Assembly (NCBI RefSeq): GCF_000296465.1
Contig: NZ_JH815203.1
Span: forward strand, 558,001 to 622,000
From: Barnesiella intestinihominis YIT 11860
GTDB taxonomy: Bacteria; Bacteroidota; Bacteroidia; Bacteroidales; Barnesiellaceae
DNA: 64,000 nucleotides
Direction: 5' to 3'
Shown: positions 1 to 7,591 of the stretch, piece after piece
Position numbering within the stretch: the first letter of the stretch is position 1
Layout of the letters: every line of letters begins with the position of its first letter
Made by a program: the position numbers and the translations under genes
Notes under the pieces: generated by a model
What the model saw: only the letters and a program-made list of their open reading frames with translations
What the model was told of the DNA's origin: nothing
Databases searched by the model: none

Positions 1-94
1 CCAATTCTACTTCTCTACGTCCACTGTTGGTTTGAGCCAGAGCTTCACCCAAATCTTCACAATCGTCAGTTTGTTTTTTTCCAAATAGTCCCAT
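1..94 (-). CDS. 5' fragment of the third gene of the ubiquitin-like operon
   Basis: An ATG at 94 opens a frame that runs off the left edge of the window with no stop; 31 codons are visible, beginning MGLFGKKQ and rich in charged and polar residues. It lies 23 bases after the stop of the E2-like gene on the same strand, so it is probably co-transcribed with it. The visible part has no recognisable motif. In comparable bacterial operons the missing partners are an E1-like ThiF adenylyltransferase and a ubiquitin-like protein, but nothing seen here decides between these or anything else. Confidence 0.6.
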   Translation of the reverse strand, partial: MGLFGKKQTDDCEDLGEALAQTNSGRREVEL

Positions 95-117
95 AGTTAG
101 TTATATTCTTTAATAGA

Positions 118-561
118 TTAATAATTTGCCCCTTTCAAAAATTCATCGAGCGTCTTTCCCGTTTTCAGATGACATTCATACATTTCGAGCCAAATGCGAA
201 CCTTAATAATAATCTGATACAAAGTTATTCGATTCGGAGCCCAATCCTCATAACCGTAATGGCAAACCCTCACACAGCCGTTTTCTCCGGTAAGCGTATG
301 CATACTGTGACTGGCTTGCAGCATACTACCGCCGGAACGCGTCAACAAGGGTTTAGGACTCGTAATAAAAACCTTCGGTATATTATAGGGATAATTGTCC
401 GAAAGGTCTATTTTCACCACGTAACATCGTAGAGAATTAGTCTGAATGGCGACCGCCAAATACGGATACGGCGTGTCCATATCCATAAATTTGTACTGTT
501 TCGATTTTATCGTCGAATTTTGCAATACACCTAATTCTATTTGATATCTGTCATAAGTCAT
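118..561 (-). CDS. E2-like (UBC-fold) ubiquitin-conjugating family protein
   Basis: This 147-residue protein resembles a compact E2 conjugating enzyme. The beta-sheet core ends in YPYNIPKVFI (residues 57-66), matching the E2 signature in which a YP...P.V segment precedes the active-site loop. It is followed by a His-rich stretch (H85, H88), then NGCVRVCHY (95-102) with Cys100 in the place of the catalytic cysteine, then a W..P pair (Trp107, Pro109) and a C-terminal helix, all in the order seen in E2 enzymes. An E2 would carry a ubiquitin-like protein as a thioester. Its ATG overlaps the TGA of the upstream JAB gene as ATGA, so translation of the two is probably coupled. Family assignment is by motif order only; a non-catalytic UBC-like role is possible. 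Confidence 0.72.
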   Translation of the reverse strand: MTYDRYQIELGVLQNSTIKSKQYKFMDMDTPYPYLAVAIQTNSLRCYVVKIDLSDNYPYNIPKVFITSPKPLLTRSGGSMLQASHSMHTLTGENGCVRVCHYGYEDWAPNRITLYQIIIKVRIWLEMYECHLKTGKTLDEFLKGANY

Positions 562-1508
562 ATCGATAAATATTTTAAACTGTTAATAACCGATTGTCCC
601 ATCTCTGAAAACGACGAAAGCCAGTGAGGTGTACCGTTTTTTCCCAATGCCCCTAAGCTCCAAGAAGTAGTTTCTCCCGCTTCATACCGGACAACGTAAG
701 GCGCCCGATTCGGAAAATCTTTATCGAAAACAATCCTCCAAGAAGACCGGCGAGGTATATCGAATCTGATTTCAATAGTCATGTCATCTACTTTCAACAG
801 TTTCACATCAGAATATTTCGACTGTATATAAGAGACGATACGCTTCAACTGCAAACGGTTTTCTTTATTATTCAACCAAAAACCGGTATCGAACTTCACG
901 CCATTCTCCGGCGGCATCTGTTGTACCGGAATCATATTCAACTCATGATACACAGCCTCTTTGACCTGCGGCATTATCACAGAATCCCGATAAGCCGTAT
1001 CATAACGACTCCTTACCGAACCGTCTCCTTGCACCACATTCCACGGCACTAAGTTCATCTTTACCCCTTCACCTGTGCATACAAAAGAAAAAGCATTGAC
1101 AGAGGCCCCTGCCCTATCGCAAATTCCAATAGCCAATATACACCGCGACAGCCCGTCTGCCAGCATACCCTCTTGTATCGATTGCACATCGCCTCCGCTC
1201 GGATACGACAATCCCAAACCATGATGCGAATGCCACACACCGATATGGGAGAGATGGTACTCTTCGAATAATCTATCGGCATGCAACTGCAAATAATCAG
1301 CATCTTGTATAAAACTGGTAAAACGACAGACCGACCTTCTACCGGGACCCAATACATACATGATTACGGCATCTCCGTTCGGCGTCCAATAGCCCAACAA
1401 ATTACCTCCGGTTTCCATGTGAGGAGAATCCAATATTGTCCTCGCCATGAAATCTAATTCCCCCCGATAAATATATACGCCCCCATGAGCTATTCGCCCG
1501 ATATCCAT
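558..1508 (-). CDS. JAB/MPN (JAMM) metalloprotease fused to a C-terminal UBC-like domain
   Basis: The N-terminal half is a JAB isopeptidase domain. It has a glutamate before GG (Glu32 in METGGNLLGYW) and the JAMM motif HSH followed by SxxD (His93, His95, Ser104, Asp107), the residues that bind zinc and activate water in deubiquitinase-type enzymes. The C-terminal part (about 220-316) has beta strands ending in FPNRAPYVV, like the E2/RWD core, but has no cysteine in the active-site region, so it may be a non-catalytic UBC-like module. The first ATG in frame is at 1508; a TTG at 1535 would add nine residues. As first gene of the operon it probably removes or matures a ubiquitin-like modifier made further downstream. 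Function beyond the fold is inference. Confidence 0.75.
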   Translation of the reverse strand: MDIGRIAHGGVYIYRGELDFMARTILDSPHMETGGNLLGYWTPNGDAVIMYVLGPGRRSVCRFTSFIQDADYLQLHADRLFEEYHLSHIGVWHSHHGLGLSYPSGGDVQSIQEGMLADGLSRCILAIGICDRAGASVNAFSFVCTGEGVKMNLVPWNVVQGDGSVRSRYDTAYRDSVIMPQVKEAVYHELNMIPVQQMPPENGVKFDTGFWLNNKENRLQLKRIVSYIQSKYSDVKLLKVDDMTIEIRFDIPRRSSWRIVFDKDFPNRAPYVVRYEAGETTSWSLGALGKNGTPHWLSSFSEMGQSVINSLKYLSI

Positions 1509-1560
1509 AATCTCTTGTTTTTCATGATTACGCAATATAAATAAAAAATATCGACATTTA

Positions 1561-1568
1561 CAAACTTA
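1561..1568 (-). promoter_or_regulatory. Predicted -7 element of the ubiquitin-like operon promoter
   Basis: Reading the minus strand this is TAAGTTTG, matching the Bacteroidota -7 consensus TAnnTTTG. It lies about 50 bases before the JAB start and faces away from the psd promoter at 1667, so the JAB gene is the first gene of its operon. Confidence 0.5.
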
Positions 1569-1666
1569 TAACTATAAAATTAATTATGAACTGGTCTATA
1601 ATTCTCATTCACTTTCCCAATCATACAAAAAAGAGTCCTTGTTTTTGTCTTTCCGTAAATAACTAT

Positions 1667-1674
1667 TACCTTTG
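1667..1674 (+). promoter_or_regulatory. Predicted -7 element for the psd-pssA operon
   Basis: TACCTTTG matches TAnnTTTG. A TTTG at 1644-1647, 19 bases upstream, can serve as the -33 element. The psd start codon is 28 bases downstream. Confidence 0.6.
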
Positions 1675-1701
1675 TTCGCTACTTCTAAATCGAGTTAAAA
1701 G

Positions 1702-2367
1702 ATGAAAATGAAAATACACCGAGAAGGGAAAAACATATTACTTATTCTTTTTATCATTCTGGCTCTTTTGAATTTGCCGGTTTATCTATGGATAAAAATA
1801 ACATGGCTGGCTTATCTAATCCACGCCGCCTCCATTATATTTTTCTTTCTGGTAGTTAATTTTTTCCGGTCTCCCAAACGGCATTTCAAAGGTAATCCCA
1901 AAAATGCCATAGTCGCACCGGCAGACGGTGTCGTAGTCGTTCTTGAAGAAGTTCTCGAAGATGAATACTTTCATGACAAACGTATGCAAGTTTCTATCTT
2001 TATGAATATATTCAACGTACATGCCAACTGGTTTCCCGTTGCCGGAAAAGTAATCCATGTAAGTCATCAACAAGGCCGTTTTATGGCAGCCTATTTACCT
2101 AAATCAAGCACAGACAACGAAAGATCCACAGTAGTCATTAAGGCTGAAAATGGTGAGGAAATCTTAGTCAGACAAATTGCCGGTGCAGTGGCGCGTCGCA
2201 TTGTAACTTACGCCGAAGTCGGTGATACCTGTGACATCGACGAACACATGGGCTTTATAAAATTCGGTTCACGCGTAGATTTGTACCTTCCGCTCGATTG
2301 CGATATTAAAGTAGCTCTACACGATAAAACAATAGGCGACCTCACCGAAATAGCCCGTCTAAAATAA
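1702..2367 (+). CDS. psd: Phosphatidylserine decarboxylase proenzyme
   Basis: This inner-membrane enzyme makes phosphatidylethanolamine from phosphatidylserine. It is the short 221-residue form. Two hydrophobic N-terminal segments (about 10-50) are followed by APADG (Asp75), FNVHANWFP (His107) and the self-cleavage site FGSRVDLYLP, where Gly189-Ser190 is cut and the serine becomes the pyruvoyl cofactor. The next gene, pssA, makes its substrate and follows after 7 bases, so the two form a phosphatidylethanolamine synthesis operon. A second ATG two codons downstream is also a usable start. Confidence 0.95.
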   Translation: MKMKIHREGKNILLILFIILALLNLPVYLWIKITWLAYLIHAASIIFFFLVVNFFRSPKRHFKGNPKNAIVAPADGVVVVLEEVLEDEYFHDKRMQVSIFMNIFNVHANWFPVAGKVIHVSHQQGRFMAAYLPKSSTDNERSTVVIKAENGEEILVRQIAGAVARRIVTYAEVGDTCDIDEHMGFIKFGSRVDLYLPLDCDIKVALHDKTIGDLTEIARLK

Positions 2368-2374
2368 AGCTCTC

Positions 2375-3076
2375 ATGAATGCCATTACAAAAAATATCCC
2401 TAATAGTATTACTTGTCTCAATCTCCTTTCAGGGTGTTTTGCCTGTCTTTTCGCATACAAAGGAGAGTACGACATAGTTGCTTTATGCATAGGGTTATCC
2501 GCATTATTCGACTTTTTAGACGGCATGGCGGCACGTTTGCTCCATGCTTACTCTCCGATGGGAAAAGAATTGGATTCACTCGCCGATCTTATCAGCTTCG
2601 GGCTTGCACCGGGATTCATGGCCATGCATTTCATGCTATACGACAGCGTCTTTCATGGAATAAATGATTCCTATCAGATCTGGTGGGCATTAAGTGCGTT
2701 GCTTATTCCTGTTTTCTCCGCACTTCGTTTAGCAAAATTCAATATCGATGCTCGTCAGACAACCTCGTTCATCGGGTTGCCCGTTCCTGCCAACGCTCTT
2801 TTTTGGATAGGAATATGTCAAGCCGGCTTACAAATAGAGGACAAAGCCTGTGGATACGCTATCGTCTGCTTAGTCATTCTCTTCTCTTTCCTATTGATTT
2901 CGGAGATTCCCATGTTTTCTCTAAAATTCAAGAACTTGAAGTTAAAAGAAAATTATCTTCGTTACTTGATTTTAATCGCTGCCGCAATTTTCCTTATCTT
3001 TTTCGGACTGGCAGGCCTCGCCGCAACAATAGGCTTGTATATAATATTATCGCTGTTGACAGCCAAGAAGCATTAA
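2375..3076 (+). CDS. pssA: CDP-diacylglycerol--serine O-phosphatidyltransferase
   Basis: This is a polytopic membrane enzyme joining CDP-diacylglycerol and serine to phosphatidylserine, the substrate of the psd product encoded just upstream. The CDP-alcohol phosphotransferase motif is complete: DFLDGMAAR (Asp46, Asp49, Arg54), then Gly63, Asp67 and Asp71. Several hydrophobic helices follow. The length (233 residues) suits the short Bacteroidota type. Confidence 0.95.
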   Translation: MNAITKNIPNSITCLNLLSGCFACLFAYKGEYDIVALCIGLSALFDFLDGMAARLLHAYSPMGKELDSLADLISFGLAPGFMAMHFMLYDSVFHGINDSYQIWWALSALLIPVFSALRLAKFNIDARQTTSFIGLPVPANALFWIGICQAGLQIEDKACGYAIVCLVILFSFLLISEIPMFSLKFKNLKLKENYLRYLILIAAAIFLIFFGLAGLAATIGLYIILSLLTAKKH

Positions 3077-3132
3077 CAACAAAAACGGAACGGTTTTTGT
3101 TCTAACATACATAAACTTAACAAGTATCAATT

Positions 3133-3384
3133 ATGCATGCTCTTGGACTGCTCCTCATCATAGCTTTTATTATCTTCATAGTACCCATTATAGGTATATT
3201 TCAACTTATCCTCCGGTTCTTCTTCGGAAAGAAAAACAGCGTTAGGAATCCCTTTCAACAAGGACAACAGGGACAAAACAACAAAGGGCGTACCACATGG
3301 TACACCCATACGAAAAAGAACAAAAAGGTTATCCAAGACGACGAAGGAGAATATATAGATTTCGAAGATATAAAAGAGAAATAG
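3133..3384 (+). CDS. Small membrane protein, DUF4834-like
   Basis: This 83-residue protein has one N-terminal hydrophobic helix (about 3-28) ending in LRFFFGKK, then a Gln/Asn/Lys-rich linker and an acidic tail with DDEGEYIDFEDI. That layout is the one seen in DUF4834 proteins, which sit next to phospholipid synthesis genes in Bacteroidales. It follows pssA on the same strand after 56 bases and may be read through from it. Its function is unknown. Confidence 0.75.
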   Translation: MHALGLLLIIAFIIFIVPIIGIFQLILRFFFGKKNSVRNPFQQGQQGQNNKGRTTWYTHTKKNKKVIQDDEGEYIDFEDIKEK

Positions 3385-3396
3385 ATTATCTATTTT

Positions 3397-3825
3397 CTAC
3401 TTCACAGATAAAATCTCTTCTACTATAAAATTGCTATATCCACGCCAGGGCAAAGCTCCAAGATATTCATTATATTTCAGCTCCACATGACGGCCGCTCA
3501 ATCGCATGAGAGAGTCTGCCAAATTGGCATTATCCACAGAAAAGACAAATTGATTGGACTGTAACGTTCCCCGGCTCTCGGTGCGAAAACCTTCCATAAT
3601 GAGAATTCCCTCATAGGTTTTGAATACATATCCTTTTTTTACGACATAATTCAAAGTACCGGCTTTTACCCCCGAACCAAAGACAAAATAATAACGCACA
3701 TAAAAAAAAGCTCCCCCAACCAATAGGAGCAATACAATGGCAACCCGAATGAAACGACGGAATGATCGACGCACCTTGCCAGAGAGTTGGTTACTCGATT
3801 CATTTTGATTTACATGACTATCCAT
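3397..3825 (-). CDS. Single-pass membrane protein of unknown function
   Basis: This is a 142-residue protein with a basic N-terminal cytoplasmic part, one transmembrane helix (about 30-48) and an extracytoplasmic domain of about 90 residues with alternating strands. Similar Bacteroidales proteins have often been labelled 6-phosphogluconate dehydrogenase, but no Rossmann motif or dehydrogenase residue is present, so that name should not be used. The ATG at 3825 is preferred over the in-frame TTG at 3843. It is transcribed convergently with the DUF4834 gene. Confidence 0.8.
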   Translation of the reverse strand: MDSHVNQNESSNQLSGKVRRSFRRFIRVAIVLLLLVGGAFFYVRYYFVFGSGVKAGTLNYVVKKGYVFKTYEGILIMEGFRTESRGTLQSNQFVFSVDNANLADSLMRLSGRHVELKYNEYLGALPWRGYSNFIVEEILSVK

Positions 3826-3975
3826 CTCATTTATATTTTTCAAAATTTACTCAAATTATCCCACTTTTCAAAAAGTATCTTCTTATCCAATTACAAAAAC
3901 ACTTTGTCGAACAACGAATGCACGCCCTGTTTTCACACCAGCGGAAAACTTACTGGAAGGCTCTCATTTTCCATA

Positions 3976-3983
3976 CAAAGATA
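3976..3983 (-). promoter_or_regulatory. Predicted -7 element for the gene ending at 3397
   Basis: TATCTTTG on the minus strand is a good match to TAnnTTTG and lies about 150 bases before the ATG at 3825. Confidence 0.45.
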
Positions 3984-4015
3984 ACATTTTTATATACGAC
4001 ATATACAACAAACAA

Positions 4016-4053
4016 AAAAGCCGTCGATACCGCTTTCCATATCGACGGCTTTT
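4016..4053 (-). terminator. Rho-independent terminator of pepD
   Basis: This is a perfect 14-bp inverted repeat (arms 4016-4029 and 4040-4053) with a 10-base loop, just past the pepD stop. T residues follow on the minus strand. Confidence 0.85.
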
Positions 4054-4067
4054 AACGAATATTGTAT

Positions 4068-5537
4068 TTAATCTTTTTCCGGAATATTTTCAAGGACTGC
4101 CACCAACAACTTCCAGAAAGTCTCGACCGTAGAAATCTCAACTTTTTCATTCGGTGAGTGAGGGTGCTTAATAGTAGGACCAAAGGAAATCATATCCAAT
4201 CCCGGATAATTAGCTCCGATAATACCACACTCCAACCCGGCATGCATCATTTTTACGTCGGCCTCTTTCCCGGTAACTCTCGGATATATTTTTTTCATCA
4301 GGTTCAATATATCCGATTTAAAATTAGGTTCCCAGCCGGGATATGCACCATCAAACTCCACTCTGGCTCCTGCCAAAGCAAAAGTACTTTCCAATTCCGA
4401 TGCCAATGCCATTTTCATGGTTTCACTCGAACTCCGCACCAAAATCTGTATTTCGACAAGCCCCTCCGAAGTACGCACAATAGAAAGGTTGGACGATGTT
4501 TCTACCACCTCTGGGGCATCAGGAATCATACGATACACGCCATTATGACAAGCGACAACGGCATTGATAAGATCGTCTTGTATTTCTTCCGGCAAAAGAG
4601 TTTTCGGGAGTGAAACCTCCTCGGCTTTAAAAACCAACCTATCTTCAATAAAACCATATTCCCGTCTCAAAGTGGAGAAAAACTCATCGACAGCGGCCAT
4701 GAAATCGGTTTTATCTTCTGATAAAATAGTCACCACAGCCTCTGCTTCACGCGGTATGGCGTTTCGCAACGTTCCTCCGTTATAATGAGCCAAACGAGCT
4801 CCATACTCCGATACAGCCTCTTTCAAGAACCTGAACATCTCCTTGTTAGCATTCATTCTCCCCAAATGAATATCCACACCCGAATGACCGCCATGCAATC
4901 CGCCCAAAGTCAATCTCAAAGCTATTTCACCGGCAACCGGAGTATAAGCCTCCTCTTTGTATTTAAATTCGACATTTACATCTACCCCTCCGGCACAGCT
5001 CATATACAATTCGCCATCTTGCTCCGAGTCGGTATTCAATAATATTTCACCTTGCAACTCACCCGGTTCAAGCCCTATGGCTCCATACATACCGGTCTCC
5101 TCGTCGTTAGTAAACAAAGCTTCGATAGGCCCATGCTGTATCTCTTTCGATTCGAGAATCGCCAAAATCGAAGAAATACCGATACCATTATCAGCTCCCA
5201 ATGTCGTTTCGGTAGCGCTCACCCACTCACCGTCGATACGAGGAAGGATCGGGTCGGTCTCGAAATTATGGTTCACCGATTTATTCGCCTGAGGAACCAT
5301 ATCCATGTGTCCTTGAAGAATAACCGGCTTGCGGTTTTCCATACCGGGTGTGGCAGGTTTGCGAATAATGACATTCCCGGCCTTATCCAAAATGGTCTCC
5401 AATCCCAAAGAACGACCTACACCCATTATATACTCGGTGATTTTATCGAGATGACCCGACGGACGAGGCACTTGACAAATCGCATTGAAATATTTCCATA
5501 CTGCCTGTGGTTGAAGAGATGTGATTTTGTTGTCCAT
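4068..5537 (-). CDS. pepD: Aminoacyl-histidine dipeptidase (M20 family, PepD)
   Basis: This cytosolic zinc dipeptidase of the M20 family cleaves Xaa-His dipeptides such as carnosine and other short peptides. The metal-site and catalytic segments appear in order: GHMDMVPQ, ADNGIGIS, NDEETGMYGA and GGHSGVDIH, with the lid (dimerisation) domain between them and the last ligand region near the C-terminus (GPTIKHPHSPNE). The length of about 490 residues is typical. The ATG at 5537 is preferred over the TTG at 5558. It sits 30 bases downstream of the flippase-like gene on the same strand and ends at a strong terminator. Confidence 0.93.
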   Translation of the reverse strand: MDNKITSLQPQAVWKYFNAICQVPRPSGHLDKITEYIMGVGRSLGLETILDKAGNVIIRKPATPGMENRKPVILQGHMDMVPQANKSVNHNFETDPILPRIDGEWVSATETTLGADNGIGISSILAILESKEIQHGPIEALFTNDEETGMYGAIGLEPGELQGEILLNTDSEQDGELYMSCAGGVDVNVEFKYKEEAYTPVAGEIALRLTLGGLHGGHSGVDIHLGRMNANKEMFRFLKEAVSEYGARLAHYNGGTLRNAIPREAEAVVTILSEDKTDFMAAVDEFFSTLRREYGFIEDRLVFKAEEVSLPKTLLPEEIQDDLINAVVACHNGVYRMIPDAPEVVETSSNLSIVRTSEGLVEIQILVRSSSETMKMALASELESTFALAGARVEFDGAYPGWEPNFKSDILNLMKKIYPRVTGKEADVKMMHAGLECGIIGANYPGLDMISFGPTIKHPHSPNEKVEISTVETFWKLLVAVLENIPEKD

Positions 5538-5566
5538 AGTGAAAATTTTATTTACCAATAATATTT

Positions 5567-6607
5567 TTAAGGGCGATTCGACTTTGGAAGTTCTGTCATG
5601 ACCTCTGCCATAATCCTTTCACCCTTTGGTTTCTTTTTGTCACACGCCATCGAAATAAAGGCATATATACCTATCAGAACGATTAGCACCATTTGAGAGC
5701 CATGTGCCACAAAAGCAAATGCCCCCGCCTCGTTACCGGTTATGCCATAATAGGACAACCCGGCAATTACAGCAAAATGCCACGGTCCGATTCCGCCCTG
5801 CACGGGAAGTAACATACCCAAACTACCCAATACATAAAGCAACAAGACCGCCGAGACCGTCAAATTTTCCATACCGGGGAAAGCGAATATGCAGACATAC
5901 AGTTGCATAAAATAACAGAACCAAATAAACAGGGTATAGAATACGAACCAAAATTTCCCTCTCATCGTAATAATCGAGGCAAAACCGTCCCAGATGTTGG
6001 CCATAAAATTCTTTATCTTCAATACAATCTTGCTCCGACTGTTCGTACAGAAAAACCAAACGACAGCGACAATACATATAAAGATTCCAACATAGAGCCA
6101 CACCGAAGTCAATACATTCATCACCCCTGTTTCGATAGAAGGATTCTCATTCAAAAATTGACGGAACGGCTTCATTTGAACCATGAATACCGCAAACGTA
6201 AGCATCGCGAGCATTACCGTATCGGAGAGACGATCGGAAACCATAGATCCCAATACTTTCGTAAATGATGCTTTCTCTCGCTGAGCCACATAACCGCAAC
6301 GCCAAACCTCTCCCAACCGGGGAAACAACAGATTCATGGCATACGTGCCGAAAATAGCGTTTATCAAAACCCGCATCGACGGGTTTATATTCAACGCTCG
6401 CAACTGCAAACGCCAGCGAAACGCACGGGCAATATGGCTGAATGCTGCAATAACCATAGATAGGATAATCCAAAAATAATTCACATCTGATTTGAGGATT
6501 TGAAAAATGGTATTCATATCCAATTTCTGGTAGACATACCAAAACAACCACACACCACAAAGCAGAGGAAGCAGATATTTTACAATATCCCGTATTATCC
6601 TTTTCAA
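5567..6607 (-). CDS. Flippase-like integral membrane protein (lysylphosphatidylglycerol synthase TM / UPF0104 type)
   Basis: This 346-residue polytopic protein has about eight hydrophobic helices and the family features FPRLGEVWRCG (about 100) and GGIGPWHFAVIAGL (about 270), seen in membrane domains related to MprF and to AglD-like flippases. A lipid or lipid-linked substrate is likely, but the identity is unknown; no lysyl-transferase domain is attached. The only start that keeps the N-terminal basic helix is a TTG at 6607, preceded by a GGGAAAA sequence; the next ATG would remove the first membrane segment. It shares a short intergenic region with the divergent rsmA. Confidence 0.82.
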   Translation of the reverse strand: MKRIIRDIVKYLLPLLCGVWLFWYVYQKLDMNTIFQILKSDVNYFWIILSMVIAAFSHIARAFRWRLQLRALNINPSMRVLINAIFGTYAMNLLFPRLGEVWRCGYVAQREKASFTKVLGSMVSDRLSDTVMLAMLTFAVFMVQMKPFRQFLNENPSIETGVMNVLTSVWLYVGIFICIVAVVWFFCTNSRSKIVLKIKNFMANIWDGFASIITMRGKFWFVFYTLFIWFCYFMQLYVCIFAFPGMENLTVSAVLLLYVLGSLGMLLPVQGGIGPWHFAVIAGLSYYGITGNEAGAFAFVAHGSQMVLIVLIGIYAFISMACDKKKPKGERIMAEVMTELPKSNRP

Positions 6608-6631
6608 TTTTCCCGTTTTAAAAATTTGTTA

Positions 6632-6639
6632 TACTTTTG
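6632..6639 (+). promoter_or_regulatory. Predicted -7 element for rsmA
   Basis: TACTTTTG fits TAnnTTTG and lies about 105 bases before the rsmA ATG, back to back with the minus-strand promoter at 6647. Confidence 0.45.
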
Positions 6640-6646
6640 TAGGTTG

Positions 6647-6654
6647 CAAAGATA
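6647..6654 (-). promoter_or_regulatory. Predicted -7 element for the flippase-pepD operon
   Basis: TATCTTTG on the minus strand is about 40 bases before the TTG start at 6607. It supports transcription of that gene from a short leader. Confidence 0.55.
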
Positions 6655-6743
6655 AAGGTTTATCTTCAACTTTGTAGCTGGCAGAGGTATGAAAAATCTC
6701 TGTGAGAAAAAATTTATTGACTGACAACTGAAACGAACCCTTC

Positions 6744-7529
6744 ATGAGCTACATAGTTAGACCTAAAAAATCGTTAGGGCAACACTTTCTCATCGATTTG
6801 AATATCGCACAAGCCATTGCCGATACGCTCGACAATTACAAAAATACTCCCATACTTGAAGTAGGCCCCGGCATGGGAGTCTTAACTCAGTATCTCCTAT
6901 CCAAAGGACACGATTTGACAGTCGTCGAACTCGACCATGAATCGATCGAATATTTACAAGAAAATTTTCCCGAATTGAAAGGACACATTTTAGAAGAAGA
7001 TTTTCTAAAACTCGATTTATCGAAGTTGTTCTCTGGAAATTTCTGCGTTATAGGAAACTATCCCTACAATATATCCAGTCAAATATTTTTCAAAGTACTC
7101 GAATACAAAGATCATATACCTTGTTGCAGCGGCATGATTCAAAAAGAAGTCGCCGAACGAATGGCTGCCCCTCCGGGCAGTAAAACTTACGGTATTTTGA
7201 GTGTATTGCTGCAAGCTTGGTATGAAATAGAATATTTATTCACAGTCCCCGAACACGTATTCAATCCCCCACCGAAAGTCAAATCGGCAGTCATCAAAAT
7301 GACACGAAACCAAGTCCGGCAATTAGGTTGTAATGAACCTCTATTCAAACGAATCGTAAAAACCGCATTCAATCAAAGGCGAAAAACCATGCGGAACTCA
7401 TTAAAAAGTATGGTCGGACAAGATTGTAAAATATTGGCAGAACCGATTTTCAACGAACGCCCCGAACGGCTATCGGTCAAACAATTCATAGATTTGACAA
7501 ATCTATTGGAAAGTTACATTATAAAATGA
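6744..7529 (+). CDS. rsmA: 16S rRNA (adenine1518/1519-N6)-dimethyltransferase RsmA (KsgA)
   Basis: This enzyme dimethylates two adjacent adenines in helix 45 of 16S rRNA late in small-subunit assembly. The family opening KKSLGQHFL, the SAM-binding loop EVGPGMGVLT (39-48), the acidic end of strand 2 (VELD) and the catalytic NYPY (105-108) are all visible, followed by the small helical C-terminal domain. The length of 261 residues is normal. mgtE follows after 62 bases on the same strand. Confidence 0.96.
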   Translation: MSYIVRPKKSLGQHFLIDLNIAQAIADTLDNYKNTPILEVGPGMGVLTQYLLSKGHDLTVVELDHESIEYLQENFPELKGHILEEDFLKLDLSKLFSGNFCVIGNYPYNISSQIFFKVLEYKDHIPCCSGMIQKEVAERMAAPPGSKTYGILSVLLQAWYEIEYLFTVPEHVFNPPPKVKSAVIKMTRNQVRQLGCNEPLFKRIVKTAFNQRRKTMRNSLKSMVGQDCKILAEPIFNERPERLSVKQFIDLTNLLESYIIK

Positions 7530-7577
7530 ATAATCTACCGGAATATTTACGAAAACGACATTCCGGTCTCAAAGTAT

Positions 7578-7584
7578 AAGGAGG
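7578..7584 (+). promoter_or_regulatory. Strong Shine-Dalgarno sequence before mgtE
   Basis: AAGGAGG lies seven bases before the mgtE ATG. Such a complete Shine-Dalgarno sequence is rare in Bacteroidota, where most genes in this window have none. It fixes the start codon. Confidence 0.7.
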
Positions 7585-7591
7585 GAAAAAC

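Noticed and set aside
3078-3101. Terminator after pssA
   Set aside because: AACAAAAAC/GTTTTTGTT can form a hairpin, but it is A/T-only apart from the ends and no T-run follows, so the DUF4834 gene may well be read through.
3397-3825. 6-phosphogluconate dehydrogenase
   Set aside because: Homologues have carried this label, but the protein is a 142-residue single-pass membrane protein with no nucleotide-binding or catalytic motif.
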